A stretch of 64,000 bases of DNA from Sphingobacteriales bacterium UTBCD1 (lineage in GTDB: Bacteria > Bacteroidota > Bacteroidia > Chitinophagales > Chitinophagaceae): assembly GCA_002066995.1 (NCBI GenBank), contig MWTC01000003.1, positions 1-64,000 of the forward strand, read 5' to 3'. Shown here one piece after another: positions 34,813 through 42,968 of this stretch (position 1 is the first letter of the stretch; the number at the start of each line of letters is the position of its first letter). A program made the position numbers and the translations under genes. The notes under the pieces are model-generated. The model made no database searches. It was given only the letters and a program-made list of their open reading frames with translations, and was not told the origin of the DNA.

Positions 34813-34856
34813 GCTTTATAATTTTTTATAGGTGAGAAAAGATTATAAAGCTTTTA
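34813..34856 (+). terminator. Probable intrinsic terminator after the S9 peptidase gene
   Basis: A 15-bp stem with one G-U pair (34813-34827 with 34837-34851) and a 9-nt loop, followed by TTTTATT. It lies 128 nt after the S9 stop codon and before the DUF2975 promoter. The stem is A/T-rich, so strength is moderate. Confidence 0.6.
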
Positions 34857-34906
34857 TTATGAAGCGGTAATAATAAGTTGCATAACCTTCCAAAGCATTT
34901 TTTTTA

Positions 34907-34954
34907 ATATTTATTAAATATTTATTGTTTATCAATAAATATTTATTATGTTTG
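34907..34954 (+). promoter_or_regulatory. Promoter overlapped by a palindromic operator, DUF2975 operon
   Basis: The -7 box TATGTTTG (34947-34954) follows a TTG (34925-34927) at 19 nt. Across it lies a 12-bp perfect inverted repeat, AAATATTTATTG (34916-34927) and its complement (34933-34944), with a 5-nt spacer. AATATTTATT occurs three times in direct orientation (34907, 34917, 34938). The XRE protein encoded third in the operon is the likely binder (autoregulation, inferred). Confidence 0.7.
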
Positions 34955-34977
34955 CAGCATCATTCTAAAATTTATCA

Positions 34978-35517
34978 ATGATGTCAAAAACAAACAGCTT
35001 CGTATTTTGGGGCTTATACATTGTAGCTTGGCTCATCTTTGTCGGATTGTGCATTGAAGCGGGAGGCTTGATAGTAAATTTCTTTTTTAGCCTGTATAAA
35101 CCTGAGTTTGTTCCAAATCTTTATCAAAAGTTAGATTTAACCGGAATGTATAAAGACAGCAGGCCGGCATTTTTCGGCGTCTATAGTTTTATTTTGATCA
35201 TTTCAATTTTAAAGGCTTGCCTGTTTTACATAGTTATCAGGCTGATGCATAAAATGAATTTATCAAAACCGTTCAGCACTTTTGTTGCAAGAAAAATTGC
35301 ACAGATCAGTTATTACACTCTTTCCATCGGGCTGTTAAGCTATATTGCCAGGCAGGTAACTAAAAATTTAACGCATTACGGTTTTGTTACTGACAACGTA
35401 AACCAATTTTGGGCAGACAGCCAGGCATTTATTTTAATGGGAGCTGTAATCTATATTATTGCGACTATTTTCAAAAAAGGAATGGAACTCCAAACCGAAA
35501 ACGATTTAACGGTATAA
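34978..35517 (+). CDS. DUF2975 membrane protein
   Basis: 179 residues with four predicted membrane helices (about 10-37, 65-87, 105-125, 145-163), matching DUF2975 (YoaS-like) proteins of unknown function. No signal peptide; inner membrane. First of three genes with 12- and 3-nt spacing: DUF2975, DUF2975, XRE. In Bacillus and relatives a DUF2975 protein also pairs with a small YozG-type HTH protein, so the pairing is conserved. C-terminal tail ENDLTV, nearly the same as in the next protein (ENDLII). Confidence 0.88.
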   Translation: MMSKTNSFVFWGLYIVAWLIFVGLCIEAGGLIVNFFFSLYKPEFVPNLYQKLDLTGMYKDSRPAFFGVYSFILIISILKACLFYIVIRLMHKMNLSKPFSTFVARKIAQISYYTLSIGLLSYIARQVTKNLTHYGFVTDNVNQFWADSQAFILMGAVIYIIATIFKKGMELQTENDLTV

Positions 35518-35529
35518 TGCAAAATCATT

Positions 35530-35976
35530 ATGAGAAAAAATTCAATACTATTTCTACAGGCAGTCATTGTGCTTATCAGCATTGCGACGCTTGCGATCTT
35601 AATTCGGTTTCCTTTGAGCGAAGGGCGAGCCGCAAACTTAGATTTGTTTCACATTTATGCGGACCCCTTCATATTGTATGGATATGCTGCATCAACTTCT
35701 TTTTTTGTTGCGCTGTACAAGACCTTTAAATTGCTTGGATACATCGGGCAAAATAAGTTGTTTTCACCAAACACGCTAAAGGCCTTAAGAAGTATAAAAC
35801 ATTGCGCAATTATTTTAAGCATTTCAATTGTGGCAGCAGGGCTATATATAATGATGTGTCACAGCAAAGAAGATGATCCTGCCGGTTTTCTTGCCATGTG
35901 TATCATAACAACTATTATTTGTATTGTAGTGGCAACCGCCGTAGATATGAAATCTGAAAACGACTTAATCATTTAA
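35530..35976 (+). CDS. Second DUF2975-type membrane protein
   Basis: 148 residues with four predicted membrane helices. It resembles its upstream neighbour in layout and in the C-terminal KSENDLII, so it is probably a diverged tandem duplicate; the two may form a heteromer. Stop codon is 3 nt before the XRE gene. Confidence 0.82.
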   Translation: MRKNSILFLQAVIVLISIATLAILIRFPLSEGRAANLDLFHIYADPFILYGYAASTSFFVALYKTFKLLGYIGQNKLFSPNTLKALRSIKHCAIILSISIVAAGLYIMMCHSKEDDPAGFLAMCIITTIICIVVATAVDMKSENDLII

Positions 35977-35979
35977 GAC

Positions 35980-36195
35980 ATGCCGATTATTGTAAACTTA
36001 GACGTTATGATGGCAAAACGGAAGATGTCCTTAAATGAACTATCTGAAAAAGTAGGATTGACTCTTTCCAATCTTTCCATACTGAAAACAGGAAAAGCCA
36101 AAGCCGTCCGGTTCAGCACGTTGGAAGCTATCTGTAAAGTATTGAACTGCCAGCCGGGGGATATCCTTGAATTTGTGGAACACCAGGACAAATAG
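35980..36195 (+). CDS. YozG-like XRE helix-turn-helix regulator
   Basis: 71 residues, a minimal Cro/CI HTH: MMAKRKMSLNELSEKVGL, TLSNLSILKTGKAKAVRF, LEAICKVLNCQPGDILEF. This subfamily is normally encoded beside DUF2975 membrane proteins and may sense through them. Probable ligand of the palindrome at 34916-34944. Confidence 0.93.
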   Translation: MPIIVNLDVMMAKRKMSLNELSEKVGLTLSNLSILKTGKAKAVRFSTLEAICKVLNCQPGDILEFVEHQDK

Positions 36196-36562
36196 TGAAT
36201 CCTGAAAAGAGATCATTAAATAAATTGAAAGTCGGAAAGATCTGTTCACTTTACGTAACTGGCAGGCCATTTTATAATATTCTGCATTTCTGATCTGGCA
36301 GAAATATTTATTTCAGCACAACCCGATAATATAAATTTTAACCACTAAAAAATAAAACGAATTCGTTTGGAAGCAGTATTCTTAAAAATTATCAGTACAA
36401 CAATGAGCATTCTAAGATTTTGCATCTGGATAGCCGGAAAAATTTTCTCAAATATCTAAACGAGGACACAAAATGAAATCAGCAAACAAAACTTGTTACG
36501 TAAAACGCCAACATATTTACACTATCAAATAAAGCGAATAAAGTTAAGACGATGATGCAGGG
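36196..36562. other. Intergenic gap of 367 nt before the restriction island
   Basis: Holds a small hairpin (ATTTCTG at 36286-36292 with CAGAAAT at 36299-36305), which may end the DUF2975 operon, and a 14-bp perfect palindrome AAACGAATTCGTTT at 36355-36368. A 19-codon frame starting at 36473 is too short to support. No gene recognised. Confidence 0.5.
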
Positions 36563-37294
36563 CTATGCTAATAGCTTCTCCAATTTCATTTTCCATTTTT
36601 CCCAGTCTTTCATTTCTTTGGTTTGTAAATCTAAAAATTTCTGTGTGTGATCGTGATGTATTAAATGACAAAGTTCGTGTATAATAACATATTCAATACA
36701 GCCTTTTGGTGCTTTAATTAATTCCGGATTTAGAATAATTTTCCTTTTTGATGTGCAACTTCCCCAACGTGTTGACATGCTTCTGAATGAAAAGTGAAAA
36801 GAGTAAAGTGATAAATTGTTTTTTGCGGTGAAATTATTGAAAAGATTTTCTGCTAATGGCCTTATTTTTTCATTTGCTTTTTGCAAATACCATTTATCTA
36901 ATATTTCCTTTGTTTTTGAAATTTCAGATGTGAGAACTTCCAAGAATTGACCCTTAAGAACTACTCCTTCGCTTTTCACTTTTAATTTTTCAATTTTAAC
37001 TTTCAAACGGTATTGTCTGCCCAGATACAAATGTGTTTCTCCGTTGATGAATTTTCGCTGTGGTGTCTTTGGTTGAAAGGAAAGAAAAAAGCTTTGTTGT
37101 TTAATTATCCAAGGTACTTTTTTTCTTATTTTCTCTTTCACTTTCTCCATGGTAGTGTCTGTCGGTGCTTTTACCAAAACTTCCATTTCTGGTGTTACAG
37201 TTATGCCAAGCGATTTTCTATCGGAATACTCCAAACTAAAATCTATTGTTCTACTGCCAAATTGAATACTATCAAAAAATCTCTCATAACTCAT
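36563..37294 (-). CDS. YgjP-like (DUF45) M48-type metallopeptidase
   Basis: 243 residues. YgjP family: TRWGSCTSKRKIILNPELI followed by the zinc motif IHELCHLIHHDHTQKF. Cytoplasmic. YgjP proteins are frequent neighbours of type I restriction genes; here it is the last gene, 41 nt after hsdR. The middle (KIEKLKVKSEG, 36971-37000) is encoded by a copy of the GTGAAAAGTGAAAA-type repeat of this island, probably absorbed into the frame. Confidence 0.92.
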   Translation of the reverse strand: MSYERFFDSIQFGSRTIDFSLEYSDRKSLGITVTPEMEVLVKAPTDTTMEKVKEKIRKKVPWIIKQQSFFLSFQPKTPQRKFINGETHLYLGRQYRLKVKIEKLKVKSEGVVLKGQFLEVLTSEISKTKEILDKWYLQKANEKIRPLAENLFNNFTAKNNLSLYSFHFSFRSMSTRWGSCTSKRKIILNPELIKAPKGCIEYVIIHELCHLIHHDHTQKFLDLQTKEMKDWEKWKMKLEKLLA

Positions 37295-37335
37295 AATTCT
37301 TCATTTTTCACTTTTTACTTTTCACTTTTCACTCA

Positions 37336-40300
37336 TCATTTATATCTCAACTTTGCCACTTCAATACAGTCTTCTGCAATTTTATCCATGTCCTTGAATG
37401 CCAAGTCCACATTGTATTTGTCACGGACCTCATCAATTAGATAGTCGCCAATTTCGATAAGCAATTTACCTGTGATGTTTGTTTTGTATTGCCAGTCGAT
37501 AATGGGTTTTCCATTGTCCAAAACAGAAAGCTGAATCAAATTGTCAATTTGTAAAGCTGTTTGGGTTGCTACTTCTTTAAGAACAATGTTGTCTTGAATT
37601 TTTTCAGAAAGTGCTTCAACGGTTAAACCGTAAAAGGCTTTGGCAACATCTCTGTCTTTTAACTGCTCTGGAATATCATTGTCGGTACGAGCCAGCACAT
37701 TGTTCATGATGTCTTGAACTCTACTCAGATATTGTGCTTCACTGATTCGTTTGGCTTCATAGTCTGCAATGGTTTCTCTCAGCATTTGAGAAAACTTTTT
37801 GTAGAAAGCAGGATCTTCATCCATTTTTTCTGTGATGTGCTTCGCTGTTCTGCTGGCAATCTTGTCAGCTTTAGCTGTTTTTCCTGTGGTGTTTTCTACT
37901 TCCTCCTGAAATTTATCTTTATCGAAAATGTTTACCAATTCTGTGATGGTTTCAATTTTCTCTGTGGTAATGTGGGTGTCAATCAGTTTTTGAATTTGCC
38001 CTTCATATTGTTTGTAATCGATTTCATCGCTGTATCGTTCCACAACTGCCAAGCGTAATTTCAGGAACATGGCTAAATCTTCTTTGTAGCGATTGATTAC
38101 CTTTTCTTCTACTTCTTTATGGAACTGAATTGAAGATAAAGCCAGTTTCAATCCCTTGGCAAATGCGGCTAGTTTATCATAAAACAAAACTCGTATCGCT
38201 TCATCTTTCAATAATTGCTGGTAAGCCTCTGCATCACGTTTGTTGGCTATTGTTTTGAAAATATCCCAAAGTTCTGAATGCTTTTGTGGTAGTTTTTTGA
38301 TTTCATCTGAAATGTTGGTGAGTGTTCCCGCCAAATCTTCTTCATCAAAATCTTCAAATGAAGAGTACATCTGCAAAGCATCATCCAGATTTTCAATTAC
38401 ACCATAGTAGTCAATGATGTAACCGAATTCCTTGTCAGGATAAATTCGGTTTACCCGTGCAATAGCTTGCAAAAGTTTGTGTCCTTGAAGGTTTCTGGTA
38501 AGATATAAAACAGTATTTTTAGGTTCGTCAAAACCGGTAAGCAATTTATCCACCACAATAATGATTTCAGGGTCTTTCTGATTTTTGAAACGGCTAATGA
38601 TGTTCTTTTCATAGCTTTTTGAATTACCATGTTCGTCCATCATCTTTTTCCAAAACTGATTCACCTTTTCAGGTGACTTCTCATAAGCACTTTCTTCACC
38701 CTCTCTTTCGTCAATAGATGAAATCAAAACCTCACTGCTTACAATGCCAATTTCATCCAGATACTCTTTGTATTTGATGGCATTCACCTTTTTATCGCAA
38801 ACCAACTGACCTTTAAAAGGTGTCCTGCCTTGCCAGTTGTCTCGAAAATGATAACTGATGTCCCAGGCTATCATGCGCATTTTCTGTTCTGCTGAATTTA
38901 AATGATCGTATCGGGCAAATTTTTTCTTGATATCTGCTTTTTGGTATTCGGTTAAGGGTTCAGAAACCATTCCGAAAAAAGTATCAACCGGGCTTGCATT
39001 CACCTCTTGTAAAGCCAATCTTCCTTCGTATAGCAATGGGACAACTGCTTTATCTTTTACAGCTTGATCAACGGCATAGGTATCAATAATACCACCAAAT
39101 TTAGCTGCCGTACTTTTATCTTTTTTGAATAGTGGCGTTCCTGTCATGGCAATGAAACAAGCATTCGGCAAAGTCTTTTGCATCTCTATATTAAATATTC
39201 CATGCTGTGTGCGGTGGCCTTCATCCACCAGTACAAAAATATCATGGCTTTCAAGCGGTTTCTTTATCTTCTTAACTGCTGCATTGAATTTATTAATAAT
39301 GGTAGTAACAACAGCATCACTATTACTTTCCAGTAATTCCACCAATCTTTGCCCTGTAGTGGCATTCTCTACAAATTTTCCGCATTTGCGAAATGTTTTC
39401 GTTATCTGATCATCCAAATCGGTACGATCTGTAACCAATACGATTTTCGGATTGCGAATACTTGGTTCCATGGCAATGGCTTGTGCCAGCATCACCATCG
39501 TTAATGATTTCCCACTTCCTTGAGTGTGCCAGATAACACCGCCTTTGCGTTTTCCATTCTCTACATGCTTAATACGTTGCATAGATTTCTTAATAGCGAA
39601 AAACTGTTGATACCGGGCAACTTTCTTTTCTCCATTATCAAACAACACATAATTGAAAACAATATCCATCAATCGTTCCGGGCGACACAAGCCATACAAA
39701 TAATTATCCTGCTCAGTTGGCAAAATTTCTTCTTGTTCCAATGCATCAAAGTATTGACGAACATATTTAAAACGGTCAGCAAATAACTGATCTTTCACCT
39801 TTATATTAATCGGTTTATTTTTGAGCTCATAAATCTTTTCACTATTCATTTTAAACTCTTCACTTTCGTTCCACTTTGCCCAAAACTTTTCCGGAGTTCC
39901 ATTGGTGGCATAGGCTGCTTCCTGGGTAGCAATGCTTAAAATGAGTTGCGAATACACATACAAGCTTCTGATACCATCCTCCTGTTGATTGCGTAAATGC
40001 TGACTGATAGCCTGTTTCAACGGCTCTTTCATGTCAGGACGTTTGCATTCGATGATGCAAAGAGGAATTCCATTTACAAACAAGACCAAATCGGGGCGGT
40101 AATGCTCTTTACTGGTACTTCGCATTACGCTGTATTCTTCTATGACGTGAAACACATTGTTGCTGATGTTTTTCCAGTCAATGTATTGCAGGGTAAAACT
40201 CTTTTTGTCACCATCTACACTTTGCTCCAAAGCCTGGCCCAAGGTGAGCAGGTTGTAAGCCTTTTCACAGGCTGCAATGTAGCCTTCGTTCATGGGCAGG

Positions 40301-40551
40301 TTTTTCAATGCCAAAATGCCCCTCTCGATATTTTCGTCTGTGAAAATGCTGGTCTTTGTGGCACTTACCCGAATGCTGTTGATTTCCTTCAACTGCTTCC
40401 GCAAAATATCTTCCAGCAAAACATTGGTGGTTTTGCCGCCTCTTTGCCTATCGGCTTCTGCCGGACTTAAATAGGTATATCCCAAATTCACCAGCATTTG
40501 CAATGCCGGAATCTGGCTGATATGGTCTTCTTTAAAACTTGGTGTGTCCAT
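37336..40551 (-). CDS. hsdR: Type I restriction enzyme R subunit
   Basis: 1071 residues. N-terminal PD-(D/E)xK nuclease with RPDLVLFVNGIPLCIIECKR (around 152-171), then SF2 translocase motifs: Walker A HTQGSGKSLTMVM (about 343), VLVTDRTDLDDQ, VDEGHRTQHG, FIAMTGTPLF, KLLTGFDEPKN and QAIARVNRIY. The C-terminal helical part binds the MTase. It looks intact, so the system can restrict if HsdM and HsdS are active. Unusual distance: fic, DUF2188 and RAYT genes lie between hsdS and hsdR. Confidence 0.97.
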   Translation of the reverse strand: MDTPSFKEDHISQIPALQMLVNLGYTYLSPAEADRQRGGKTTNVLLEDILRKQLKEINSIRVSATKTSIFTDENIERGILALKNLPMNEGYIAACEKAYNLLTLGQALEQSVDGDKKSFTLQYIDWKNISNNVFHVIEEYSVMRSTSKEHYRPDLVLFVNGIPLCIIECKRPDMKEPLKQAISQHLRNQQEDGIRSLYVYSQLILSIATQEAAYATNGTPEKFWAKWNESEEFKMNSEKIYELKNKPINIKVKDQLFADRFKYVRQYFDALEQEEILPTEQDNYLYGLCRPERLMDIVFNYVLFDNGEKKVARYQQFFAIKKSMQRIKHVENGKRKGGVIWHTQGSGKSLTMVMLAQAIAMEPSIRNPKIVLVTDRTDLDDQITKTFRKCGKFVENATTGQRLVELLESNSDAVVTTIINKFNAAVKKIKKPLESHDIFVLVDEGHRTQHGIFNIEMQKTLPNACFIAMTGTPLFKKDKSTAAKFGGIIDTYAVDQAVKDKAVVPLLYEGRLALQEVNASPVDTFFGMVSEPLTEYQKADIKKKFARYDHLNSAEQKMRMIAWDISYHFRDNWQGRTPFKGQLVCDKKVNAIKYKEYLDEIGIVSSEVLISSIDEREGEESAYEKSPEKVNQFWKKMMDEHGNSKSYEKNIISRFKNQKDPEIIIVVDKLLTGFDEPKNTVLYLTRNLQGHKLLQAIARVNRIYPDKEFGYIIDYYGVIENLDDALQMYSSFEDFDEEDLAGTLTNISDEIKKLPQKHSELWDIFKTIANKRDAEAYQQLLKDEAIRVLFYDKLAAFAKGLKLALSSIQFHKEVEEKVINRYKEDLAMFLKLRLAVVERYSDEIDYKQYEGQIQKLIDTHITTEKIETITELVNIFDKDKFQEEVENTTGKTAKADKIASRTAKHITEKMDEDPAFYKKFSQMLRETIADYEAKRISEAQYLSRVQDIMNNVLARTDNDIPEQLKDRDVAKAFYGLTVEALSEKIQDNIVLKEVATQTALQIDNLIQLSVLDNGKPIIDWQYKTNITGKLLIEIGDYLIDEVRDKYNVDLAFKDMDKIAEDCIEVAKLRYK

Positions 40552-40555
40552 TTTA

Positions 40556-40702
40556 TTAAGTGTAAAGTGAAGAGCGAAAAGTGAAAAATGATATGTATAT
40601 TAAATCGTTGTTTCCTATACACGTAGCCCTATTCATGTGTAGTTTTTGCCGGTCTTCTTTACTTGAACCTGTTATTTCGTAGATATTTTGTTTTCTTTTC
40701 AT
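40556..40702 (-). CDS. Possible 48-residue small protein before hsdR
   Basis: Frame MKRKQNIYEITGSSKEDRQK and onwards, with an ATG at 40702, ending 4 nt before the hsdR ATG. The first 35 residues have ordinary composition; the last part (FFTFRSSL) is encoded by the GTGAAAAGTGAAAA-type repeat. No homologue recognised; it may be a real short gene or a chance frame. Confidence 0.25.
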   Translation of the reverse strand: MKRKQNIYEITGSSKEDRQKLHMNRATCIGNNDLIYISFFTFRSSLYT

Positions 40703-40705
40703 TTT

Positions 40706-40783
40706 GTAGAACTTCTACTTAAATGATTTATCCTATACATATTCTCAAAACATGTATAGAAAATATCGTATCTTTATACATGT
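40706..40783 (-). promoter_or_regulatory. Cluster of palindromes between fic and hsdR
   Basis: GTAGAACTTCTAC (40706-40718) is a perfect 13-bp palindrome sharing GTAGAA with two sites upstream of the operon. CTATACAT/ATGTATAG sits in the next 50 nt as an inverted repeat with an 11-nt loop, and TATACATG recurs at the fic stop codon. This may be a second control point ahead of hsdR, or an RNA structure. Confidence 0.45.
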
Positions 40784-41859
40784 TTCATTTGGTTCACGTT
40801 CGACAACAGGTTGTACAAGTCGGTATTGATATAATAATTGTCCCTGCCCAACTTCACCTTTTGCACAATGCCAATCCGGTCGAGTTCGTCTAAATACTTA
40901 GTGGCGGTCAGGCGGCTTACCTCCAAATCGGTCATGATAAAATCAATCTTCGTGTAAGGGTGCTTAAATAGGTTATTGATTAAATCCTGACTGTAAAACT
41001 TGGTGTTCTCCCTGATTTTTTTCTTGTGTTTCAGCATCAGGTTCTTGATGCCTTCAATGATTTTGATGGTTTGCAAAGAAGTCTGTTCCACACCATCTAA
41101 GATATACAGCACCCATTCTTCCCAGCCGTTTTCGGTGCGTACTTTTTGCAACAAACGGTAATAGTCGCCTTTGTTTTGATTGATGTAGCGGCTTAAATAC
41201 AGAATGGGTAAATTCAATAAACTTTCTTTTACCAGATACAGAATATTGATAATCCTACCTGTTCTTCCGTTACCGTCATAAAAAGGGTGAATGCTTTCAA
41301 ACTGATGGTGAATGATAGCCATTTTTACCAGCGGATCCCAATCACTGAGTGAGTTGTCGTTGATGAACTGTTCCAGGTTGTTCATTAAAGCTACTACTTC
41401 ATCATGGGTTTGCGGTGGGGTATAAACAATTTCTCCTGTTTGTTCGTTCTTTAATCCTGTGCCGGGTACTTTTCTAAAACCTGCATCATTTTCTTCCAAT
41501 GTTGCCTGCATTTGAATGATATGGTTGTTTGTCAATATGCCTTTCTGTCGCACAGTCTCAAATCCCCAACGCAATGCCTCTGCATAATTATGAACCTCTT
41601 TAGACGCGATGGATTTGAATTCCTTTTTCAGATAATTGCCCTGATACAGTTCATCATGCGTTGTGATGATATTTTCAATGGCCGAACTGTCTTTGGCTTC
41701 CTGTAATGAAAGTGTGCTAATAAGGATACTTTCATTCGGAATGCTCAATGCAGCCCCTTTCATTTCGGCTAAAGCACTTCGGGCAGCAGCTGTTTTTTTT
41801 AATATTGCTTTGGTTTCTAGATCCAAAGGCAAGGGGAGTTGTGGTATTTTATATGGCAT
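40774..41859 (-). CDS. Fic family adenylyltransferase (class II, self-inhibited)
   Basis: 361 residues from the ATG at 41859; an upstream TTG lies inside a palindrome. N-terminal Fic_N domain with inhibitory motif SSAIEN (58-63, pattern S/T-xxx-E-G/N), so class II. The core HPFYDGNGRTGR (191-202) is complete, and the C-terminal winged helix (DLEVSRLTATKYLDELDRIG) suggests DNA binding. It should AMPylate a protein when the inhibitory Glu is displaced. Embedded in the type I restriction operon on the same strand. Confidence 0.95.
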   Translation of the reverse strand: MPYKIPQLPLPLDLETKAILKKTAAARSALAEMKGAALSIPNESILISTLSLQEAKDSSAIENIITTHDELYQGNYLKKEFKSIASKEVHNYAEALRWGFETVRQKGILTNNHIIQMQATLEENDAGFRKVPGTGLKNEQTGEIVYTPPQTHDEVVALMNNLEQFINDNSLSDWDPLVKMAIIHHQFESIHPFYDGNGRTGRIINILYLVKESLLNLPILYLSRYINQNKGDYYRLLQKVRTENGWEEWVLYILDGVEQTSLQTIKIIEGIKNLMLKHKKKIRENTKFYSQDLINNLFKHPYTKIDFIMTDLEVSRLTATKYLDELDRIGIVQKVKLGRDNYYINTDLYNLLSNVNQMKHV

Positions 41860-41877
41860 GATTATATTGTTGTTTTT

Positions 41878-41906
41878 GCATAATAAAGCCAATTGCTTTA
41901 TTATGC
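41878..41906 (-). promoter_or_regulatory. 12-bp perfect inverted repeat upstream of fic
   Basis: GCATAATAAAGC (41878-41889) and its complement (41895-41906) surround a 5-nt loop, 18 nt ahead of the fic start. It could be an operator for the Fic protein's winged helix or an RNA hairpin that limits fic expression. Confidence 0.6.
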
Positions 41907-41919
41907 AGATTTTACTTTA

Positions 41920-42156
41920 TTATTTCTTTTTATCCTGTGGAGGGCAAGGATCATTTCCATAACTGTTCGGGTTTTGAATTTTTCCATCCTTGCCATGTGG
42001 AATTAATTCAGATTTTTCCTGTTTTGATTTTTCACGACTCCAGTCCATTGCTTCTTTTTTGGTTTCAAAATGCTTGGATGCCCTTTCTGCATTTTCCCTT
42101 TTTGAATCCCAACCACCTTTCGGGTTAGGAACTATGTGTCTTTCTTTGCGTGCCAT
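41920..42156 (-). CDS. DUF2188 domain protein
   Basis: 78 residues, strongly charged: RHIVPNPKGGWDSKRENAER, KHFETKKEAMDWSREKSKQE, ELIPHGKDGKIQNPNSYG. Matches DUF2188, a small domain of unknown function often seen near mobile or defence genes. 10 nt after the RAYT gene. Confidence 0.9.
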   Translation of the reverse strand: MARKERHIVPNPKGGWDSKRENAERASKHFETKKEAMDWSREKSKQEKSELIPHGKDGKIQNPNSYGNDPCPPQDKKK

Positions 42157-42166
42157 AATTCTGCAT

Positions 42167-42934
42167 TTATTTATTATAAAATTTATCGGTATTCCAATTT
42201 ATCGGATTGTTGTTAATGTATTCAGAAATCCGTTGCAGGGATTTTTCATCACGGATGATATGTTCCCAATAATTGCGTTGCCAGATATTTTCCATGTTCC
42301 CGTTTGAACGAAACCATTTGGTTACCCCGATTTTAAATCCCCGAACAATAGAACCAACGGTTTTTGATGGTGACCGTAGGGGCGAAAAATCTTTCGCCCC
42401 ATATCCATCCGAATCATATTTCGCCCCAAACGAATCCGAATCATTTTCCGCCCCGATTTTCATTTCATCAAATGATCCGGTCATGGTTAATTCGGGTGGA
42501 CTATTCATTGACAAATGTTGTCCGGGCGAATCATCGTGGGGTGATTCATTGTGGGGCGTATCATCGTGCGATGAATCATCGTGGGGTGTATCATTGTGGG
42601 GTGTATCATTCTCGGACGAATCATCGTGGGGTGTATCATTGTGGGGCGAAAGATTTTTCGCCCCTACCAATTCAATAATGCCGTGTACATGATTGGGCAT
42701 AATGATGTATTCATGTAATATTACATTCGGGAAATGTACGGGGATATTCAACCAACATTCATCGGCAATGCGTCCCGCATCATTCAATACCATTTCCCCA
42801 TTTACCACATCACCAAACAAACACGCCCTGTTCTGAACACAAATGGTAATAAAATACATCCCTGCCTGTGAATAATCGTATCCTTTTAGGCGGATGGATT
42901 TGCGATGGTGGATATTTGGGTTGTATTTGTTCAT
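42167..42934 (-). CDS. REP-associated tyrosine transposase (RAYT, Y1 family)
   Basis: 255 residues. HUH motif IIMPNHVHGIIEL (His82, His84); likely catalytic Tyr239 in RISEYINNNPINW; conserved ENIWQRNYWEHIIRDEKSL. RAYTs act on REP palindromes as a single-copy housekeeping transposase. Between the HUH half and SPSKTVGSIVRGFKIG, residues about 91-185 are an extra linker made of REP-like palindromes and five-residue repeats (PHND/PHDD/SSHD), all in frame. Relatives vary in this linker. Whether the enzyme still works with a linker this long is unclear. Confidence 0.93.
   Translation of the reverse strand: MNKYNPNIHHRKSIRLKGYDYSQAGMYFITICVQNRACLFGDVVNGEMVLNDAGRIADECWLNIPVHFPNVILHEYIIMPNHVHGIIELVGAKNLSPHNDTPHDDSSENDTPHNDTPHDDSSHDDTPHNESPHDDSPGQHLSMNSPPELTMTGSFDEMKIGAENDSDSFGAKYDSDGYGAKDFSPLRSPSKTVGSIVRGFKIGVTKWFRSNGNMENIWQRNYWEHIIRDEKSLQRISEYINNNPINWNTDKFYNK
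42376..42400 (+). repeat. REP-like palindromic unit, copy 1, inside the RAYT gene
   Basis: A 25-bp unit with the 9-bp stem GGGGCGAAA/TTTCGCCCC and a 4-nt loop. It is the exact reverse complement of 42643-42667. Related half-units (TTTCGCCCC, TTCCGCCCC) lie between them near 42418 and 42446. Confidence 0.85.
42531..42650. repeat. Eight 15-bp tandem repeats inside the RAYT gene
   Basis: Eight units of the pattern TCATCGTGGGGTGTA (42531, then every 15 nt), differing at a few bases. The 15-bp unit equals five codons, so changes in copy number keep the RAYT frame. It encodes the Asp/His/Pro/Ser-rich linker. Confidence 0.88.
42643..42667 (-). repeat. REP-like palindromic unit, copy 2, inside the RAYT gene
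   Basis: Inverted, identical 25-bp partner of 42376-42400. Together they form a REPIN-like pair 242 bp apart. The last tandem unit overlaps it. Confidence 0.85.
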
Positions 42935-42968
42935 TTTGTCTCTTTATCTGCAACCACAAGGATTGCCC

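Noticed and set aside
36355-36368. 14-bp palindrome AAACGAATTCGTTT
   Set aside because: No gene starts next to it and it is not repeated in the window; a single palindrome of this size is weak evidence.
36473-36532. 19-codon frame (MKSANKTCYVK and onwards) before the restriction island
   Set aside because: Too short, and no leader-type codon run or terminator to support a leader peptide.
42273-42692. Plus-strand open frames across the RAYT linker
   Set aside because: Created by the tandem repeats and palindromes being open in several frames; the minus-strand RAYT frame has the conserved motifs.
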